Positions 30,072 to 39,860 of a stretch of DNA of 64,000 nt are shown one piece after another; the stretch's first letter is position 1, and each line of letters opens with the position of its first letter. The position numbers and the translations under genes were made by a program. The notes under the pieces are model-generated. The model had not been told where the DNA came from. It searched no databases and saw only the letters and a list, made by a program, of their open reading frames with translations. The DNA is from Vibrio taketomensis (GTDB taxonomy: Bacteria > Pseudomonadota > Gammaproteobacteria > Enterobacterales > Vibrionaceae): the NCBI RefSeq assembly GCF_009938165.1, contig NZ_AP019650.1, positions 1,178,001 to 1,242,000 on the forward strand, read 5' to 3'.

Positions 30072-30241
30072 TAGTAGCACTCCTCAATAACAACACCAAA
30101 CTGACAGTTTGATATTCTCGTTAAGTAAGAGGTTAACAATGTATTTTCATTGCTAGTAGCAACCGTTTCAATTTCAACGTTTGAATTTGAACGCTCTTTT
30201 TTCCCAAAAAACGTTTGGGTATTTTTAGTTTTTTTAGACAT
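30071..30241 (-). CDS. Small protein of unknown function (56 residues)
   Basis: The protein begins MSKKTKNTQTFFGKKERS and ends with NCQFGVVIEECY: a basic N-terminus, a Ser/Thr/Asn-rich middle and two cysteines near the C-terminus. ATG 30241 is preceded by AAGGGG at a good distance; the frame extends eleven codons further upstream without a better start. It has no signal peptide. Directly coupled to the 21-residue basic ORF. No family recognised. Confidence 0.5.
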   Translation of the reverse strand: MSKKTKNTQTFFGKKERSNSNVEIETVATSNENTLLTSYLTRISNCQFGVVIEECY

Positions 30242-30505
30242 ATTATGCCCCTTATATTGAAAGTTAAGGTGCACTGAACATAGTTATTTTATGTGGATAG
30301 ATAATATGGGGATTACAGAGGAAAACTGGCGAGGGATGACACTGGAAAACTTACTATATATTTTTATCTTCAAACAACTCTTGATCAGAGCTCGGCTACT
30401 ATACATAGTTGTACAAATAATAACAGCATTATTTTCATTTTTTAGTCAAAGACCGTTTACCCACTTCCTCTCTGCTCGATTCCCCAAGCCTTCTAAAGCC
30501 TCACA

Positions 30506-30534
30506 ACCCGCCCAACAGAGGATAATGGGCGGGT
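30506..30534 (-). terminator. GC-rich hairpin after the DAACS symporter gene
   Basis: ACCCGCCC and GGGCGGGT, eight bases each with a 13-base loop, 20 bases past the symporter stop. The downstream T-run is weak. Confidence 0.55.
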
Positions 30535-30553
30535 CTATATTTGCGCTCTGTAA

Positions 30554-31849
30554 CTAATTCACTCTACATTCCTGGGCGGCGTATCGTCTCGATGCCGCTT
30601 CTCCTTTCATTTCGTCACAAGTCCATTTATCCACAACTAGAGAGGCGATTAAATCCCCTTCCACATTCACGGCAGTGCGGAACGTATCAAGCGGGCGTTC
30701 GATAATCAGTAGAATGGCGATCGCTTCTAACGGAATGCCCGCTGCAAGCAATACCATTTGCATGCCTGACATCGAGCCTGATGGCATACCCGGCGCACCA
30801 ACAGAAGAAACCATCGCCATAATAAAGATCATCACCAGTCCAGAAGTGGTTAAATCCACACCGAATAACTGGGCAAGGAAAATTGCCGCGACACCTTCAA
30901 ACAGTGCCGTGCCATCCATATTCATCACTGCACCAAGTGGCAACACCATACTACTCGTACTCTGTGATACCCCAAGTTCTTTCTCTGCAACTTGCATTGA
31001 AAGTGGTAACGTTGCAGAGCTTGATGACGTAGCAAACGCCATCGCCATTGGTGCCGATATTGCTTTAAACAGACGTTTATAGCTAATGCCCGTTACTACC
31101 TTGGCAATACTCGGCAGCACAACCAAACCATGAAACATAGTCAGCGCAAACACCAGCATTGCAAACATCAATAACTGTTTAAACAGCCCTGCACTGCCAG
31201 CCAACGTAAACTCAAATACAATTGAAAATACAGCCAATGGCGCAAGGCGAATTATCACACTCACCGCTTTATTCACGGCAGTATTGAACCCAGCGATAAC
31301 ATCGAACAATGCATGTTTTGCAGGAAGCGCTGAAAGCAGTGCGATCCCAAGAATAAACGAGAACACCACTATCGCCAGTAAGTTGCCTTGAGCCAGCGCT
31401 GCAAATGGGTTTACTAACGCCATGTTGAGCAGCTTAGAAGCAATAGCACCACCACCTGTCGCTTCCGAGCTAATCAAACTGACATTGTCACCAAGTGGTA
31501 CTGCCGTGGTTAATGGCTGCCAATCAGGTAACGCCAGAGACACACCTAGACCTAACGAAATAGCAATCGCGCTAGTAAAGCTATAAAACAGAATGGTGGT
31601 ACGCCCTGTTTTCTTCAAACGCATGGTTGAGCCAATGCTGGTAATACCTTGTAATAATGACAGCATCACAACAATGCCGACCACCATTTTAAGCAAACCC
31701 AAATAGAGCGTCTTACCCAATGCGATAAACTGCATCCAATTTTGGTGTTCCACGCTAAACTGGTTTGGCAATAGGTTCGCAACAAACCAAGCTAAAATTG
31801 CGGCAACCACCAGTTGTAATGGCAGTGATGAACGTAATTTGTTCCACAT
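30554..31849 (-). CDS. Dicarboxylate/amino-acid:cation symporter (DAACS family)
   Basis: A 431-residue inner-membrane symporter of the GltP/DctA family. Visible signatures are the serine-rich reentrant loop AFATSSSSATLPLSM, the NMDGTALFEG motif and SSVGAPGMPSGSMSGM. The family takes up glutamate, aspartate or dicarboxylates with sodium or protons; the exact substrate cannot be assigned. ATG 31849 has GGAACA upstream. Its 3' neighbour on the same strand is more than 300 bases away, so it is probably a single-gene unit. Confidence 0.9.
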   Translation of the reverse strand: MWNKLRSSLPLQLVVAAILAWFVANLLPNQFSVEHQNWMQFIALGKTLYLGLLKMVVGIVVMLSLLQGITSIGSTMRLKKTGRTTILFYSFTSAIAISLGLGVSLALPDWQPLTTAVPLGDNVSLISSEATGGGAIASKLLNMALVNPFAALAQGNLLAIVVFSFILGIALLSALPAKHALFDVIAGFNTAVNKAVSVIIRLAPLAVFSIVFEFTLAGSAGLFKQLLMFAMLVFALTMFHGLVVLPSIAKVVTGISYKRLFKAISAPMAMAFATSSSSATLPLSMQVAEKELGVSQSTSSMVLPLGAVMNMDGTALFEGVAAIFLAQLFGVDLTTSGLVMIFIMAMVSSVGAPGMPSGSMSGMQMVLLAAGIPLEAIAILLIIERPLDTFRTAVNVEGDLIASLVVDKWTCDEMKGEAASRRYAAQECRVN

Positions 31850-31921
31850 AAAAATGTTCCGAATAGAGCGGATAAAAAGCCGAGAAGTGCATGTGCACTT
31901 CTCAATAGTTAAGTTCTAAGA

Positions 31922-33154
31922 CTAAGAAATGTTGTGTTTGTAGAAAGGATTGAGCGAGCCTTTGACACGTTTAAGCACCACGAGAGCAGTCACCCTTCCC
32001 CAACCAAACAAAATGCGCTGATGCAGTCTGAAAATGGTGTCGTAAAGGTTACGTACCAAGCGACCACGCAAAACCAGCTTATTATTCATCAAAGTACCAA
32101 CAGCGTAATCATGACCAATGGCCACCAGCATGCCGCCATCATGAAACACAAATGGTTTGATCGCTTTGCCTTTTAGCAGCCGCTTAAGCTGCACAGCTAA
32201 ATGACCCGCAGCTTGGTTAGCGGCTTGAGCTCGAGGTGGCACAAAACTGCCATCCGGTTGTGGGCATTCTGCACTATCGCCAATGACAAAAATCGCATCA
32301 TCACGAGTGGTTTGTAAGGTCGCATCGACTTTCAGTTGATTAATGCGGTTAGTATCTAAACCATCTAATTGCGTTAACCAATCGGCGCACTTGATCCCTG
32401 CAGCCCAAATTTGCAGATCGGAAGTAATAATTTCTCCCGATGCTGTAACCAGCTTTCCATCTTGAGCACGTTGAATGCGTAGATCAGTACGGACATTGAC
32501 GCCAAGCTTTTCTAATGCAGATTCAACTTTGGCTGACATCGATTTAGGGCCCGCAGGCAACACACGGTCTGCCGCTTCAATCAGACTAATATTGAGTTTG
32601 GTATCTTCTCGGTAACGTTCTAATTTGGCGCTAACTTTTGCCAGCTCCGCCGCCAACTCCACACCGGTTGCACCAGCGCCAACAATCGAAATGTGGTGCT
32701 CACCCTTGGTTTTTAGTAATGGGTTGATTTGCTCCCAAGCCTGTTTAGCTTGACTAGCAGAATCTAAAAACAAGCAATGCTCGCTCACACCCTGCGTTTT
32801 AAAATCATTACTCACAGCACCAACGGCAATCACAAGATAATCATATTCTACTTGTGATAATTCACCTTGAGCATCGCGAATCTCAATCGTTTTGGCTTGT
32901 CTGTCGAGCGAGTTCATTGACGCTTGAATATATTGGTAATGATTGCAATAAGCGTGTTGTAAATAGCTCACGGCATCCAGTTCATCGTCAAACGTACCCG
33001 CAGCAATCTCATGCAAGCGTGGTTTCCAATAGTGATGACTTGCAGGCTCAACCAATACAACTTGATGCTGATTGTTACGGGCAAAACTCTTTCCAAGATG
33101 AGTAACCAATTCAAGTCCAGCGGCACCGCCACCGACAACAACGATCTTTGACAT
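31922..33154 (-). CDS. Type II NADH dehydrogenase-like FAD oxidoreductase
   Basis: A 410-residue pyridine-nucleotide-disulfide-type enzyme. The FAD-binding loop is VVGGGAAGLELVTHLG near the N-terminus and the NADH-binding loop is IVGAGATGVELAAELA at about residues 165-180. AGIKCADW and a VIGDSAECP motif follow for FAD. This is the NDH-2 pattern, non-proton-pumping electron entry to quinones at the membrane face. ATG 33154 follows GGGGGAGTACG. It lies upstream of the DAACS gene on the same strand with 72 bases between. Confidence 0.88.
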   Translation of the reverse strand: MSKIVVVGGGAAGLELVTHLGKSFARNNQHQVVLVEPASHHYWKPRLHEIAAGTFDDELDAVSYLQHAYCNHYQYIQASMNSLDRQAKTIEIRDAQGELSQVEYDYLVIAVGAVSNDFKTQGVSEHCLFLDSASQAKQAWEQINPLLKTKGEHHISIVGAGATGVELAAELAKVSAKLERYREDTKLNISLIEAADRVLPAGPKSMSAKVESALEKLGVNVRTDLRIQRAQDGKLVTASGEIITSDLQIWAAGIKCADWLTQLDGLDTNRINQLKVDATLQTTRDDAIFVIGDSAECPQPDGSFVPPRAQAANQAAGHLAVQLKRLLKGKAIKPFVFHDGGMLVAIGHDYAVGTLMNNKLVLRGRLVRNLYDTIFRLHQRILFGWGRVTALVVLKRVKGSLNPFYKHNIS

Positions 33155-33316
33155 CGTACTCCCCCCGTTTAAAACTAAAATTTGAATGGCGACAACCGAA
33201 CTCGGCTATCACACGAAAACTGTTGGGAGGCATTATATTGATGTCTTTTGAAATGATAATGACCGACAATTACAAATAACTATTACGTATTTGTAATAAT
33301 GTCAAACCATAGATAT

Positions 33317-33342
33317 GAAAAAAGGCAGCCGAGGCTGCCTTT
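33317..33342 (-). terminator. Terminator after the YflT-like gene
   Basis: On the minus strand AAAGGCAGCC, TCG, GCTGCCTTTTTT, 27 bases past the stop. Confidence 0.85.
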
Positions 33343-33368
33343 GCGCTTAAGTGTTTAGGTAGGGTAAC

Positions 33369-33875
33369 TTAAGCTTTGATGTGTTCTGCTTCGTAGTCAG
33401 CTAAAATAGCGCGAGCTTTCACTGTATCTTCTGCATCGCCGTGTACAATCACTAGGAATTTGTCAGCTTTAATCGCAGATTCGTATTTAACAATGCTGTC
33501 TTTAGGAATACCGATACTGGCAAGTGCACCACCAATGGCACCTGCGCCACCAGTCACTACCGCACCTTCAATTGCACCGACAACGGTGGTAACAATTGGG
33601 CCTGCAACCATCAGCGCACCCACGCCTGGTAGCCAAAACATACCGGCACCAACAAGCGCGCCCCATAGGCCGCCCCAGAATGCGCCAGTTTTACCCCAAG
33701 TTTTTACACGGTCGCCTGTATTGTAGAAACCAGCAACATGTTCTTCGCTATGATAGCCTTTACCCAAAATTGAGATTTTTGAAACATCGTATTGCTCTTT
33801 TTGAAGCATTTTAACAATCTCTTCTGCTTCACTGTGAGTGTTTACGATGGTGATGACTTTATCTTGTTCTTTCAT
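33369..33875 (-). CDS. YflT-domain (general stress 17M-like) membrane protein
   Basis: A 168-residue protein. The N-terminal part (KVITIVNTHSEAEEIVKMLQ, KISILGKGY) matches the YflT/general-stress domain. A glycine-rich hydrophobic middle (GAFWGGLWGALVGAGMFWLP, then GAIEGAVVTGGAGAIGGAL) forms a glycine-zipper-like membrane segment. The C-terminus returns to a small alpha/beta fold (FLVIVHGDAEDTVKAR). ATG 33875 follows AAAGGGAGATATG. Probably a stress-related envelope protein; role inferred only. Confidence 0.75.
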   Translation of the reverse strand: MKEQDKVITIVNTHSEAEEIVKMLQKEQYDVSKISILGKGYHSEEHVAGFYNTGDRVKTWGKTGAFWGGLWGALVGAGMFWLPGVGALMVAGPIVTTVVGAIEGAVVTGGAGAIGGALASIGIPKDSIVKYESAIKADKFLVIVHGDAEDTVKARAILADYEAEHIKA

Positions 33876-34127
33876 AACATATCTCCCTTTCGGAATTTGC
33901 TGATTATTATTCTAGTTAATTGCTATGCCCAGATACTCCCACCAAAAAACAAATAAATAAACGTGCATTCTTTGAGCATTAAGATTCTATATATCGCTTA
34001 CAAAATTGGCATTTAAGACAATGATTTTTAATATAAATTTCCATGCCAACTATAAGGCTAAAATTGGAACTATATTGTTTCCACATCCTATGCAATAGGT
34101 TCAAAATCATGTAGGCAAAGAGGGAGG
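33876..34127. other. Spacer between YflT-like and MFS genes
   Basis: AT-rich spacer with the promoter of the YflT-like gene. No other gene or site is evident. Confidence 0.4.
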
Positions 34128-34156
34128 GCTCTCAGATTCGACATACACCTGAGAGC
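34128..34156. terminator. Inverted repeat after the MFS gene
   Basis: GCTCTCAG and CTGAGAGC with a 13-base loop. A T-run follows only on the plus strand, while the nearby gene ends on the minus strand. Terminator function is therefore uncertain. Confidence 0.35.
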
Positions 34157-34180
34157 TTTTAAGTCATTTTAGTCGAGTGT

Positions 34181-35510
34181 TCAGAATATCGGTTGTTTCT
34201 TGTCTTTCAGATAAAAAGCCACACTGACAACAACAAATAAGACGGTAAAGTAATAAAAAAACGATGATAGCGAGGCAATAAAATCAATATGTTCAGCGAT
34301 CTGGGCTTCGGTATAATTCTCAGAGACCAACTTGTAATAGTAGGCATACAGAATACCGATTGACCCATAGCCAAGGTTAAACATCAGTCCCTTAAAGCTC
34401 AGTACGGTTGCCCTGTTATGTGATTCTGTATTCTTGTTTAAGTGATAACTGATGAAGATGTTCATCGTCATAATAATGAAGATTAAGACCAATGCGGGAA
34501 TCACACCATAAATCGGCCAGCCCAAACTGATGCAATAGTAGGTTGCCATAGTGGCGAACCCCATCATCAAAATAAAGGTTTTTGGTGCCATACTTTCTGC
34601 CAATCGACGGCTTTTACCAGCCAAAATAATCTGCAGTAAGCTCACCCCTGCCCCAATAAGACCGAAATAGATGATCGGAATATCAATCGCTCGGTAATAT
34701 TGACTATTCATGGTTAAGAACATCCGTGACGTATGTTCAAACAAAGCGTAGTAAAGCAAAATAAACAACACGTAAGGCGTTGATAGCACCCATTTCGCGG
34801 TATTTAGTGTAAGTTTTAAGCTCTCTATGGTCGTCGACATTTTGGTACTGTCACTTGGCAATACCTTCTTCTCTTCCCTCATGCTCACTGCGGCATAAAT
34901 GGCGATCATCGCAACAAACAGTGTGGCATAAACCGGGATACGCATAATATCTTGTGTGGTTTCAGGGGCTGTGAATCCCAACAATTGATATAGCTTAGCC
35001 ATAAAATTCACGTCATACATCGCCGCACCAACCAAAGTGACAAAGATGCCCACGCTGGAGGCAATACGGAGTTGAACTTGTAGCACTCGAGGCCACAACT
35101 CTTCTTTGCCCTGCTCTTTTAGTGTGTCGTAAGCCAACGCTTCATCAGCCCCGCTGGCTAGTGCCATAGCCAAGCCACTTAATACTCGGTTAATCAAAAA
35201 TACGATAAATACAAAAGTGGGATTCCCCGTAGGAACAAAGGCGATCATCGCAATTTCGATTAGCATCACAATGGAAGATAGCACCACCAGCTTTTTGCGC
35301 CCTAACGTATCCGCAAAGGCACCAGATGGCACTTCCGCTAATACAATGGTTGCTGCCCACGACATTAAGCATGGCAAACTGGGAGAGGGTTAACCCATAA
35401 TCTAAATAAAGAAGGGTGAACACAGGGTAATAAAAGCGTGCAAAGTAGCTACACCTAAACATGAGGAAATAGCGCACATTACGAATTTGAAGGATCTCTT
35501 TGAGCGTCAT
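34181..35510 (-). pseudogene. MFS transporter gene with one frameshift
   Basis: Major facilitator superfamily transporter, about 440 residues if restored, with twelve hydrophobic segments. The N-terminal piece starts at 35510 (MTLKEILQIRNVRYFLMFRC) and runs to LSQFAMLNV. The frame then changes near 35360 and continues as WAATIVLAEVPSGAFADTLG to the stop at 34181. That second piece contains the MFS loop motif (GAFADTLGRKK), so both pieces belong to one gene. The disruption removes the first two helices from the longer fragment, so it is likely non-functional if real. Substrate unknown. Confidence 0.8.
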
Positions 35511-35825
35511 GAAATACTCAGCAAATTAAACAACCTAAGATCATATATAGACCTTAGATGGGTTTATGTTAATCGGACAGGTTTTAAAGGCGGAAGATTA
35601 TACAAGTTTCATAAGTACAACATTAAACATTTCTCATTCAACCTAGAGATGAATGCATCATAAAACGCAACCGAACATGAATTACCCCTTTATTCAGGTG
35701 AATTTTGTACTTACTTCTCTTTATCAACCAAATCTAAAAAGTCTTTCCTAAATAGAGGCGCTTATCATCTAAGCTCAATCACGTATGCTAATTACTTCAA
35801 CGCAGCAATATCTAGGAGAAATGCG
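35511..35825. other. Promoter region between MFS gene and DUF1330
   Basis: About 315 bases separating divergent genes. No further coding potential, palindrome or RNA recognised. Confidence 0.4.
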
Positions 35826-36131
35826 ATGTCTGTTTACTACTCAGTGCTTGAAGTCACCCCAACCAATCAAGATTGGATTCCAACTTACGTTGAAAACTCA
35901 AATCGTTTGGTGGAAAAACATGGTGGTAAATATATTGCGAAAACTAGCGTACACGAACGCCTAGAAGGTGATAGAGAAAGCCCAGCACTGCGCATTATTA
36001 TCCAGTGGCCTTCTCGCCAAGCTGCACTCGATTTTATGCAAGATCCAGAATATGCACCGCATCTAGCAGGCCGCACTGCCGGCTCAGTGAGTCATCATGC
36101 TTTGCTTGAAGGCCTAAATGCACAGGGATAA
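35826..36131 (+). CDS. DUF1330-family protein
   Basis: A 101-residue protein of the DUF1330 dimeric alpha-beta barrel family. Typical features are the YYSVLEVTP strand, the HGGKYIAKT segment and IIIQWPSRQAALDFMQDPEY. These resemble small monooxygenase- or EthD-like folds of unknown activity. ATG 35826 follows TAGGAGAAATG. The SDR gene starts 31 bases downstream on the same strand, so they are probably co-transcribed. Confidence 0.85.
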   Translation: MSVYYSVLEVTPTNQDWIPTYVENSNRLVEKHGGKYIAKTSVHERLEGDRESPALRIIIQWPSRQAALDFMQDPEYAPHLAGRTAGSVSHHALLEGLNAQG

Positions 36132-36162
36132 TCCTGATTCAATCAACTTGTGAGAATTCAAT

Positions 36163-36969
36163 ATGCAAAAAGTTATTCTAGTTACTGGCGCTACCGATGG
36201 CATTGGTTTTGAAACCGCAAAAATGTTGGTTGAACAAAACCATCACCTTATCGTACATGGCCGCAGCGCAGCCAAGGTGGAAGATGTGGTGAACAAACTG
36301 CAAGCACTCCACGGCAACGCAAAAGTTGAATCTGTGGTCGCTGATCTATCGAACTTAAAAGCTGTGACTGCGATGGTGACAGAAATCGCAGAGCGCTTCG
36401 GTAAAATTGATGTGCTAATCAACAATGCAGGTGTCTACAGCACGCCGCACACCATTACCGACGATGGCTTGGACGTACGTTTTGTCGTGAACACTATCGC
36501 TCCGTACTATTTAACCAAAGAGTTGTTACCACTGCTTAGCTCAAGCGGGCGCGTCGTAAACCTCTCTTCAGCGGCACAAGCACCTGTTAACATTGATGCA
36601 CTTGAAGGTCATCGTACGCTTGGTGATGGGGATGCTTACGCGCAAAGTAAGTTAGCACTTACCATGTGGTCAAGAGCGTTAGGGTTGGCTAATCAACATA
36701 ATGGTCCAATGATCGTTTCAGTGAATCCAAAGTCATTTCTTGGTAGCAAGATGGTGAAAGATGCTTACGGCATTGCCGGTGGGGATTTAAACCAAGGTGC
36801 CGATATTCTTGTTCGCGCTGCATTATCCGATGAGTTTAATCACGCACACGGCAAATATTACGATAACGATATCGAAGCCTTCGCTCAGCCTCATAGCCAA
36901 GCGCTTGATGACGCCAAAGTGGCAGAAGTCATTGCTTCTATCGAATCATTGATCACCCGTCTCGCGTAA
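36163..36969 (+). CDS. Short-chain dehydrogenase/reductase
   Basis: A 268-residue classical SDR. The cofactor motif TGATDGIGFE (about 7-16), NNAG (about 87-90), a serine in NLSSAAQ and the catalytic YxxxK (YAQSK) are all present. The enzyme should oxidise or reduce an alcohol/ketone with NAD(P). Follows DUF1330 in the same probable operon and is closed by a terminator. Confidence 0.88.
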   Translation: MQKVILVTGATDGIGFETAKMLVEQNHHLIVHGRSAAKVEDVVNKLQALHGNAKVESVVADLSNLKAVTAMVTEIAERFGKIDVLINNAGVYSTPHTITDDGLDVRFVVNTIAPYYLTKELLPLLSSSGRVVNLSSAAQAPVNIDALEGHRTLGDGDAYAQSKLALTMWSRALGLANQHNGPMIVSVNPKSFLGSKMVKDAYGIAGGDLNQGADILVRAALSDEFNHAHGKYYDNDIEAFAQPHSQALDDAKVAEVIASIESLITRLA

Positions 36970-36986
36970 TCGCCAAGCGAATATTA

Positions 36987-37013
36987 ACACCCAGCTCACA
37001 GCTGGGTGTTTTC
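36987..37013 (+). terminator. Terminator of the DUF1330-SDR operon
   Basis: ACACCCAGCT, CAC, AGCTGGGTGTTTTC, 18 bases past the stop codon. Confidence 0.88.
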
Positions 37014-37272
37014 ATTTCTAACCCTTTACACCGAGATTCACAGCAAAGCTGCATTCTTAGTTTTCTGACATTTTCCTCCCTACTGACTTAGACTCAATAA
37101 CGTCAGGAAGCGCTATCCTTAAGGTGACTTGGATACCAACTTCAACGGAAATAGCCGAGCAATGAACACGGTACAAGAGGCAAGAATGAGTTTGTCGCGT
37201 ATTAAACAAGGGATCGAAGAGCTATTTTGCGAACCTTCCTCATAGAAAAGCGCTTCATGCGTTGGTTCTTAT

Positions 37273-37868
37273 ATGGGTTTTAACCCAAATCATTTCATCA
37301 AACTTTATGCACGTCCACGCCGACACAATTTGAGTGGTATCAATCAAGTTGCGAAGCTGCATGTCTATGGCGGATTATTGCTCCTGCCCATTAGCTTGCT
37401 GTTTATCTACAAAGCACTCAAACGTCGCACTATCGCAGATATGTATCCTTGGTTATCAGGCAATTTTTCACAAATTAAGGCGGATATTCAAACATTACGC
37501 CAATTCACGCTTCCTAAGACTCATCCTGCGGGCTTAGCGGCGACCGTTGAAGGTTTGGGCTTGCGCCTGCTGCTTGCGCTGGTTACGGGTACACTTTGGT
37601 ATATTGTGGCTCATCCGGCGTAGCACCAACGCTGCTTTCAATTCATAAAACCAGTGTTGGCTTAATCGAAACTTATTTCTATGCTCACGGCGCAATGGCG
37701 TTATTGCACTACATTCAATGGTGGCGCCTCAGGCTTGATAGAACCACCTTACGGTGCTCGCAATTTATCGCTGTTGCGAGTACCTCTTCCATTCCTCCAC
37801 AATTAATTATCAATAAAACTAAAAGTCATTCCTATTTAATGTCAATTATCAACATCAAATACAATTGA
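37273..37868 (+). pseudogene. Broken cytochrome b561-like gene
   Basis: The first frame (37273-37623) encodes a membrane-type sequence with KLHVYGGLLLLPISLLFIYK and GLRLLLALVTGTLWYI, then stops. A second frame continues with SIHKTSVGLIETYFYAHGAM and LLHYIQWW. Histidines in hydrophobic helices (KLHVYG, IHKTS, YAHGA, LLHYI) resemble heme ligands of b561-type cytochromes, but the match is weak. The join lies near 37620. An in-frame stop at 37243 separates an upstream small ORF starting at 37162, which may be part of the original N-terminus. After about 37720 the sequence loses character. Gene remnant or sequence error. Confidence 0.45.
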
Positions 37869-37975
37869 TAGACTGCCCTCATTGAATCTTGCCAGCCTTA
37901 TGGCAAGTACTTTATAGCCTTAAGCGATACATCTGAGTTGTTCAGCATCGCTATTATTCACGCTGGAGAAACACT

Positions 37976-38848
37976 ATGAACTACGAGGGCAAAGTATATC
38001 GACCATGGATTGAAGCACGCAGCATTTTGATTCAAGTGACCCTAGGTTGCAGCATCAATACCTGTACTTTTTGCAGCATGTTTGATGATAAACGCTTCAA
38101 AGTACGTGACATTGAAGACGTGCTTAAAGATATTGATGAAGCGCGACAAATCTATCCGCATGTTGAGTCAATTTTCCTCATCGATGGCAATGTAATGGCT
38201 GCGCGAACCGATTATCTACTTAAAGTCTTAGATAAATTGCGCACGACGTTTCCTGAATGTCAGCGTATTTCACTTTACAGCGGACTGAACGATTTTCGCC
38301 GCAAAACACCCGCCGAACTAAAAGAGTTGGTCGATGCCGGGTTAAACATGGCGTATTCGGGTTTGGAGTCTGGCGATCGTTTGATTTTGGATCAAATCAA
38401 AAAACGTATGTCACCAGAGCAAGCGATCGAAGGCATGGCGATGGCAAAAGAAGCCGGCATTGAAATGTTGCTCTCATTTATCTTTGGTTTAGGCGGACGT
38501 GAACGCTCGCAAGAACACATTATCGCCACCACCGATATTTTGAACATCATGCAGCCGGAACATATTGCGCCGATGGCATTAGCCGTTCAACCTGGTACGG
38601 AAATGGAACGCGATGTACAGGCAGGGCGCTTTATTATGCCAACCCAAATGCAAGTACTCGAAGAAGAAAAATATCTGTTGGAAAACCTGAATATTGATAC
38701 CTTCTATTGGGGCGATCACGGCAATAATCTAATTCAACACAAAGGTTATTTACTCGACTCACGCAATTGGTTCTTAGGCAACGTCAATGATGCGATTAAG
38801 AACAACCCAATGGCAAAAGAGAACGTGATTCAAACCTTCTCTTGGTAG
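37976..38848 (+). CDS. Radical SAM protein with Cx4Cx2C cluster motif
   Basis: A 290-residue radical SAM enzyme. Cys25, Cys30 and Cys33 in GCSINTCTFCSM bind the 4Fe-4S cluster with the Cx4Cx2C spacing found in one branch of the superfamily rather than the usual Cx3Cx2C. Further family features are FLIDGNVMA, ISLYSGLNDF, AYSGLESGDRLILDQIKK and LSFIFGLGGRERS. It lacks an N-terminal cobalamin domain. ATG 37976 follows CTGGAGAAAC. It stands alone; substrate unknown. Confidence 0.88.
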   Translation: MNYEGKVYRPWIEARSILIQVTLGCSINTCTFCSMFDDKRFKVRDIEDVLKDIDEARQIYPHVESIFLIDGNVMAARTDYLLKVLDKLRTTFPECQRISLYSGLNDFRRKTPAELKELVDAGLNMAYSGLESGDRLILDQIKKRMSPEQAIEGMAMAKEAGIEMLLSFIFGLGGRERSQEHIIATTDILNIMQPEHIAPMALAVQPGTEMERDVQAGRFIMPTQMQVLEEEKYLLENLNIDTFYWGDHGNNLIQHKGYLLDSRNWFLGNVNDAIKNNPMAKENVIQTFSW

Positions 38849-38888
38849 TTAGCCTCGAGTTACCAGCCTGAAATCAGCCCATATAAAA

Positions 38889-38919
38889 GTAGCTATTGGC
38901 ATTCCACGCTAATAGCTAC
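38889..38919. terminator. Inverted repeat after the radical SAM gene
   Basis: GTAGCTATT and AATAGCTAC, nine bases each with a 13-base loop, 41 bases past the stop. No T-run follows, so its role as a terminator is uncertain. Confidence 0.4.
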
Positions 38920-39065
38920 AAGACTGTATCGCATCGCCTTCAATGAAGTATGTTTGCCTCTCTGAGTTCGCTTTTCGAACGAAGAATTCACACCACTTCA
39001 TGTAGGTTTGTATGCCGATATTGTTTAAAATGGTCGAAGTGGCATTGCTCATTTAGGGAAAACCA

Positions 39066-39779
39066 TTGAAAAAGTATCAACAGCTCGTTCAAGACATCGT
39101 TAGTAAGATTTGTCAGGGAGCGATTACCAACAAACTCCCGTCAGAACGCGAGCTTTCCGAGCGTCACGACATTCCAAGATTTTCAGTAAGAAAGGCACTA
39201 TCAAAATTAGAAGCGATCGGTATGGTGAAAGCCAAAGTCGGTTCAGGGTATTTCGTTAATACCTCCATTATGGAATCGCCACTAATTTACAACTCAATCA
39301 CGGAAAACAAGTTTGACGAGATTGCCTATAAAAAACTCAAGCTCAGTAAGCGATTACCCACTCCGCACGAAATGGAAGTGTTCTCTATTGGTGAGAATGA
39401 CTATTTATGGAACATCAAAAGGCTCCGTTTAGTTCAAAACAAGATTACTCAGCTTGAACAGGCTCGCCTACCCGTAAAACTGTTCCCGAAAATAACTGAC
39501 AGCAACGTGGAAAACTCGCTGCAAAAATATGCCTTATCACTTGGGCTTGAAATTGATAGCTACCTCACGACTTACCAAGCCGTTAGTGTTTCAAGTGAAG
39601 ATGCACAGTTTTTGGAATGTAAACGCTCGACTCCGGCAATGAGTATTACCAATCGTGGTTTTTTAAAGTCTGGCGAAGTGTTTGTGGTCAGTGAGATTCT
39701 CGATATTAACTATCAATGCACTTATCACACAAAATTCAATAACGAGAGCTTACTGCATCGAGATCAAGACGACCGCTAA
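39066..39779 (+). CDS. GntR-family regulator with UTRA domain (enolase-PTS cassette)
   Basis: A 237-residue GntR/HutC-type regulator. The winged helix (LPSERELSERHDIPRFSVRK, VGSGYFV) is followed by a UTRA effector domain. It starts at TTG 39066 with AGGGA nine bases upstream. The next gene, on the opposite strand, is the RspA-like enolase, and beyond it lies a divergent EIIBC permease. This regulator therefore most likely controls that set in response to the imported sugar derivative. Confidence 0.85.
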   Translation: MKKYQQLVQDIVSKICQGAITNKLPSERELSERHDIPRFSVRKALSKLEAIGMVKAKVGSGYFVNTSIMESPLIYNSITENKFDEIAYKKLKLSKRLPTPHEMEVFSIGENDYLWNIKRLRLVQNKITQLEQARLPVKLFPKITDSNVENSLQKYALSLGLEIDSYLTTYQAVSVSSEDAQFLECKRSTPAMSITNRGFLKSGEVFVVSEILDINYQCTYHTKFNNESLLHRDQDDR

Positions 39780-39860
39780 CAAGCGGTCGATTTATTGTTT
39801 GCTTAACTCGGTTAAACGCGGTTGCCAACGCACATTGGCTGCACGAGTTGGCTCTGCGGA

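Noticed and set aside
30291..30557. Plus-strand ORF of 88 codons with hydrophobic segments
   Set aside because: No ribosome-binding site, and it runs into the hairpin at the end of the DAACS gene. Composition looks like AT-rich spacer.
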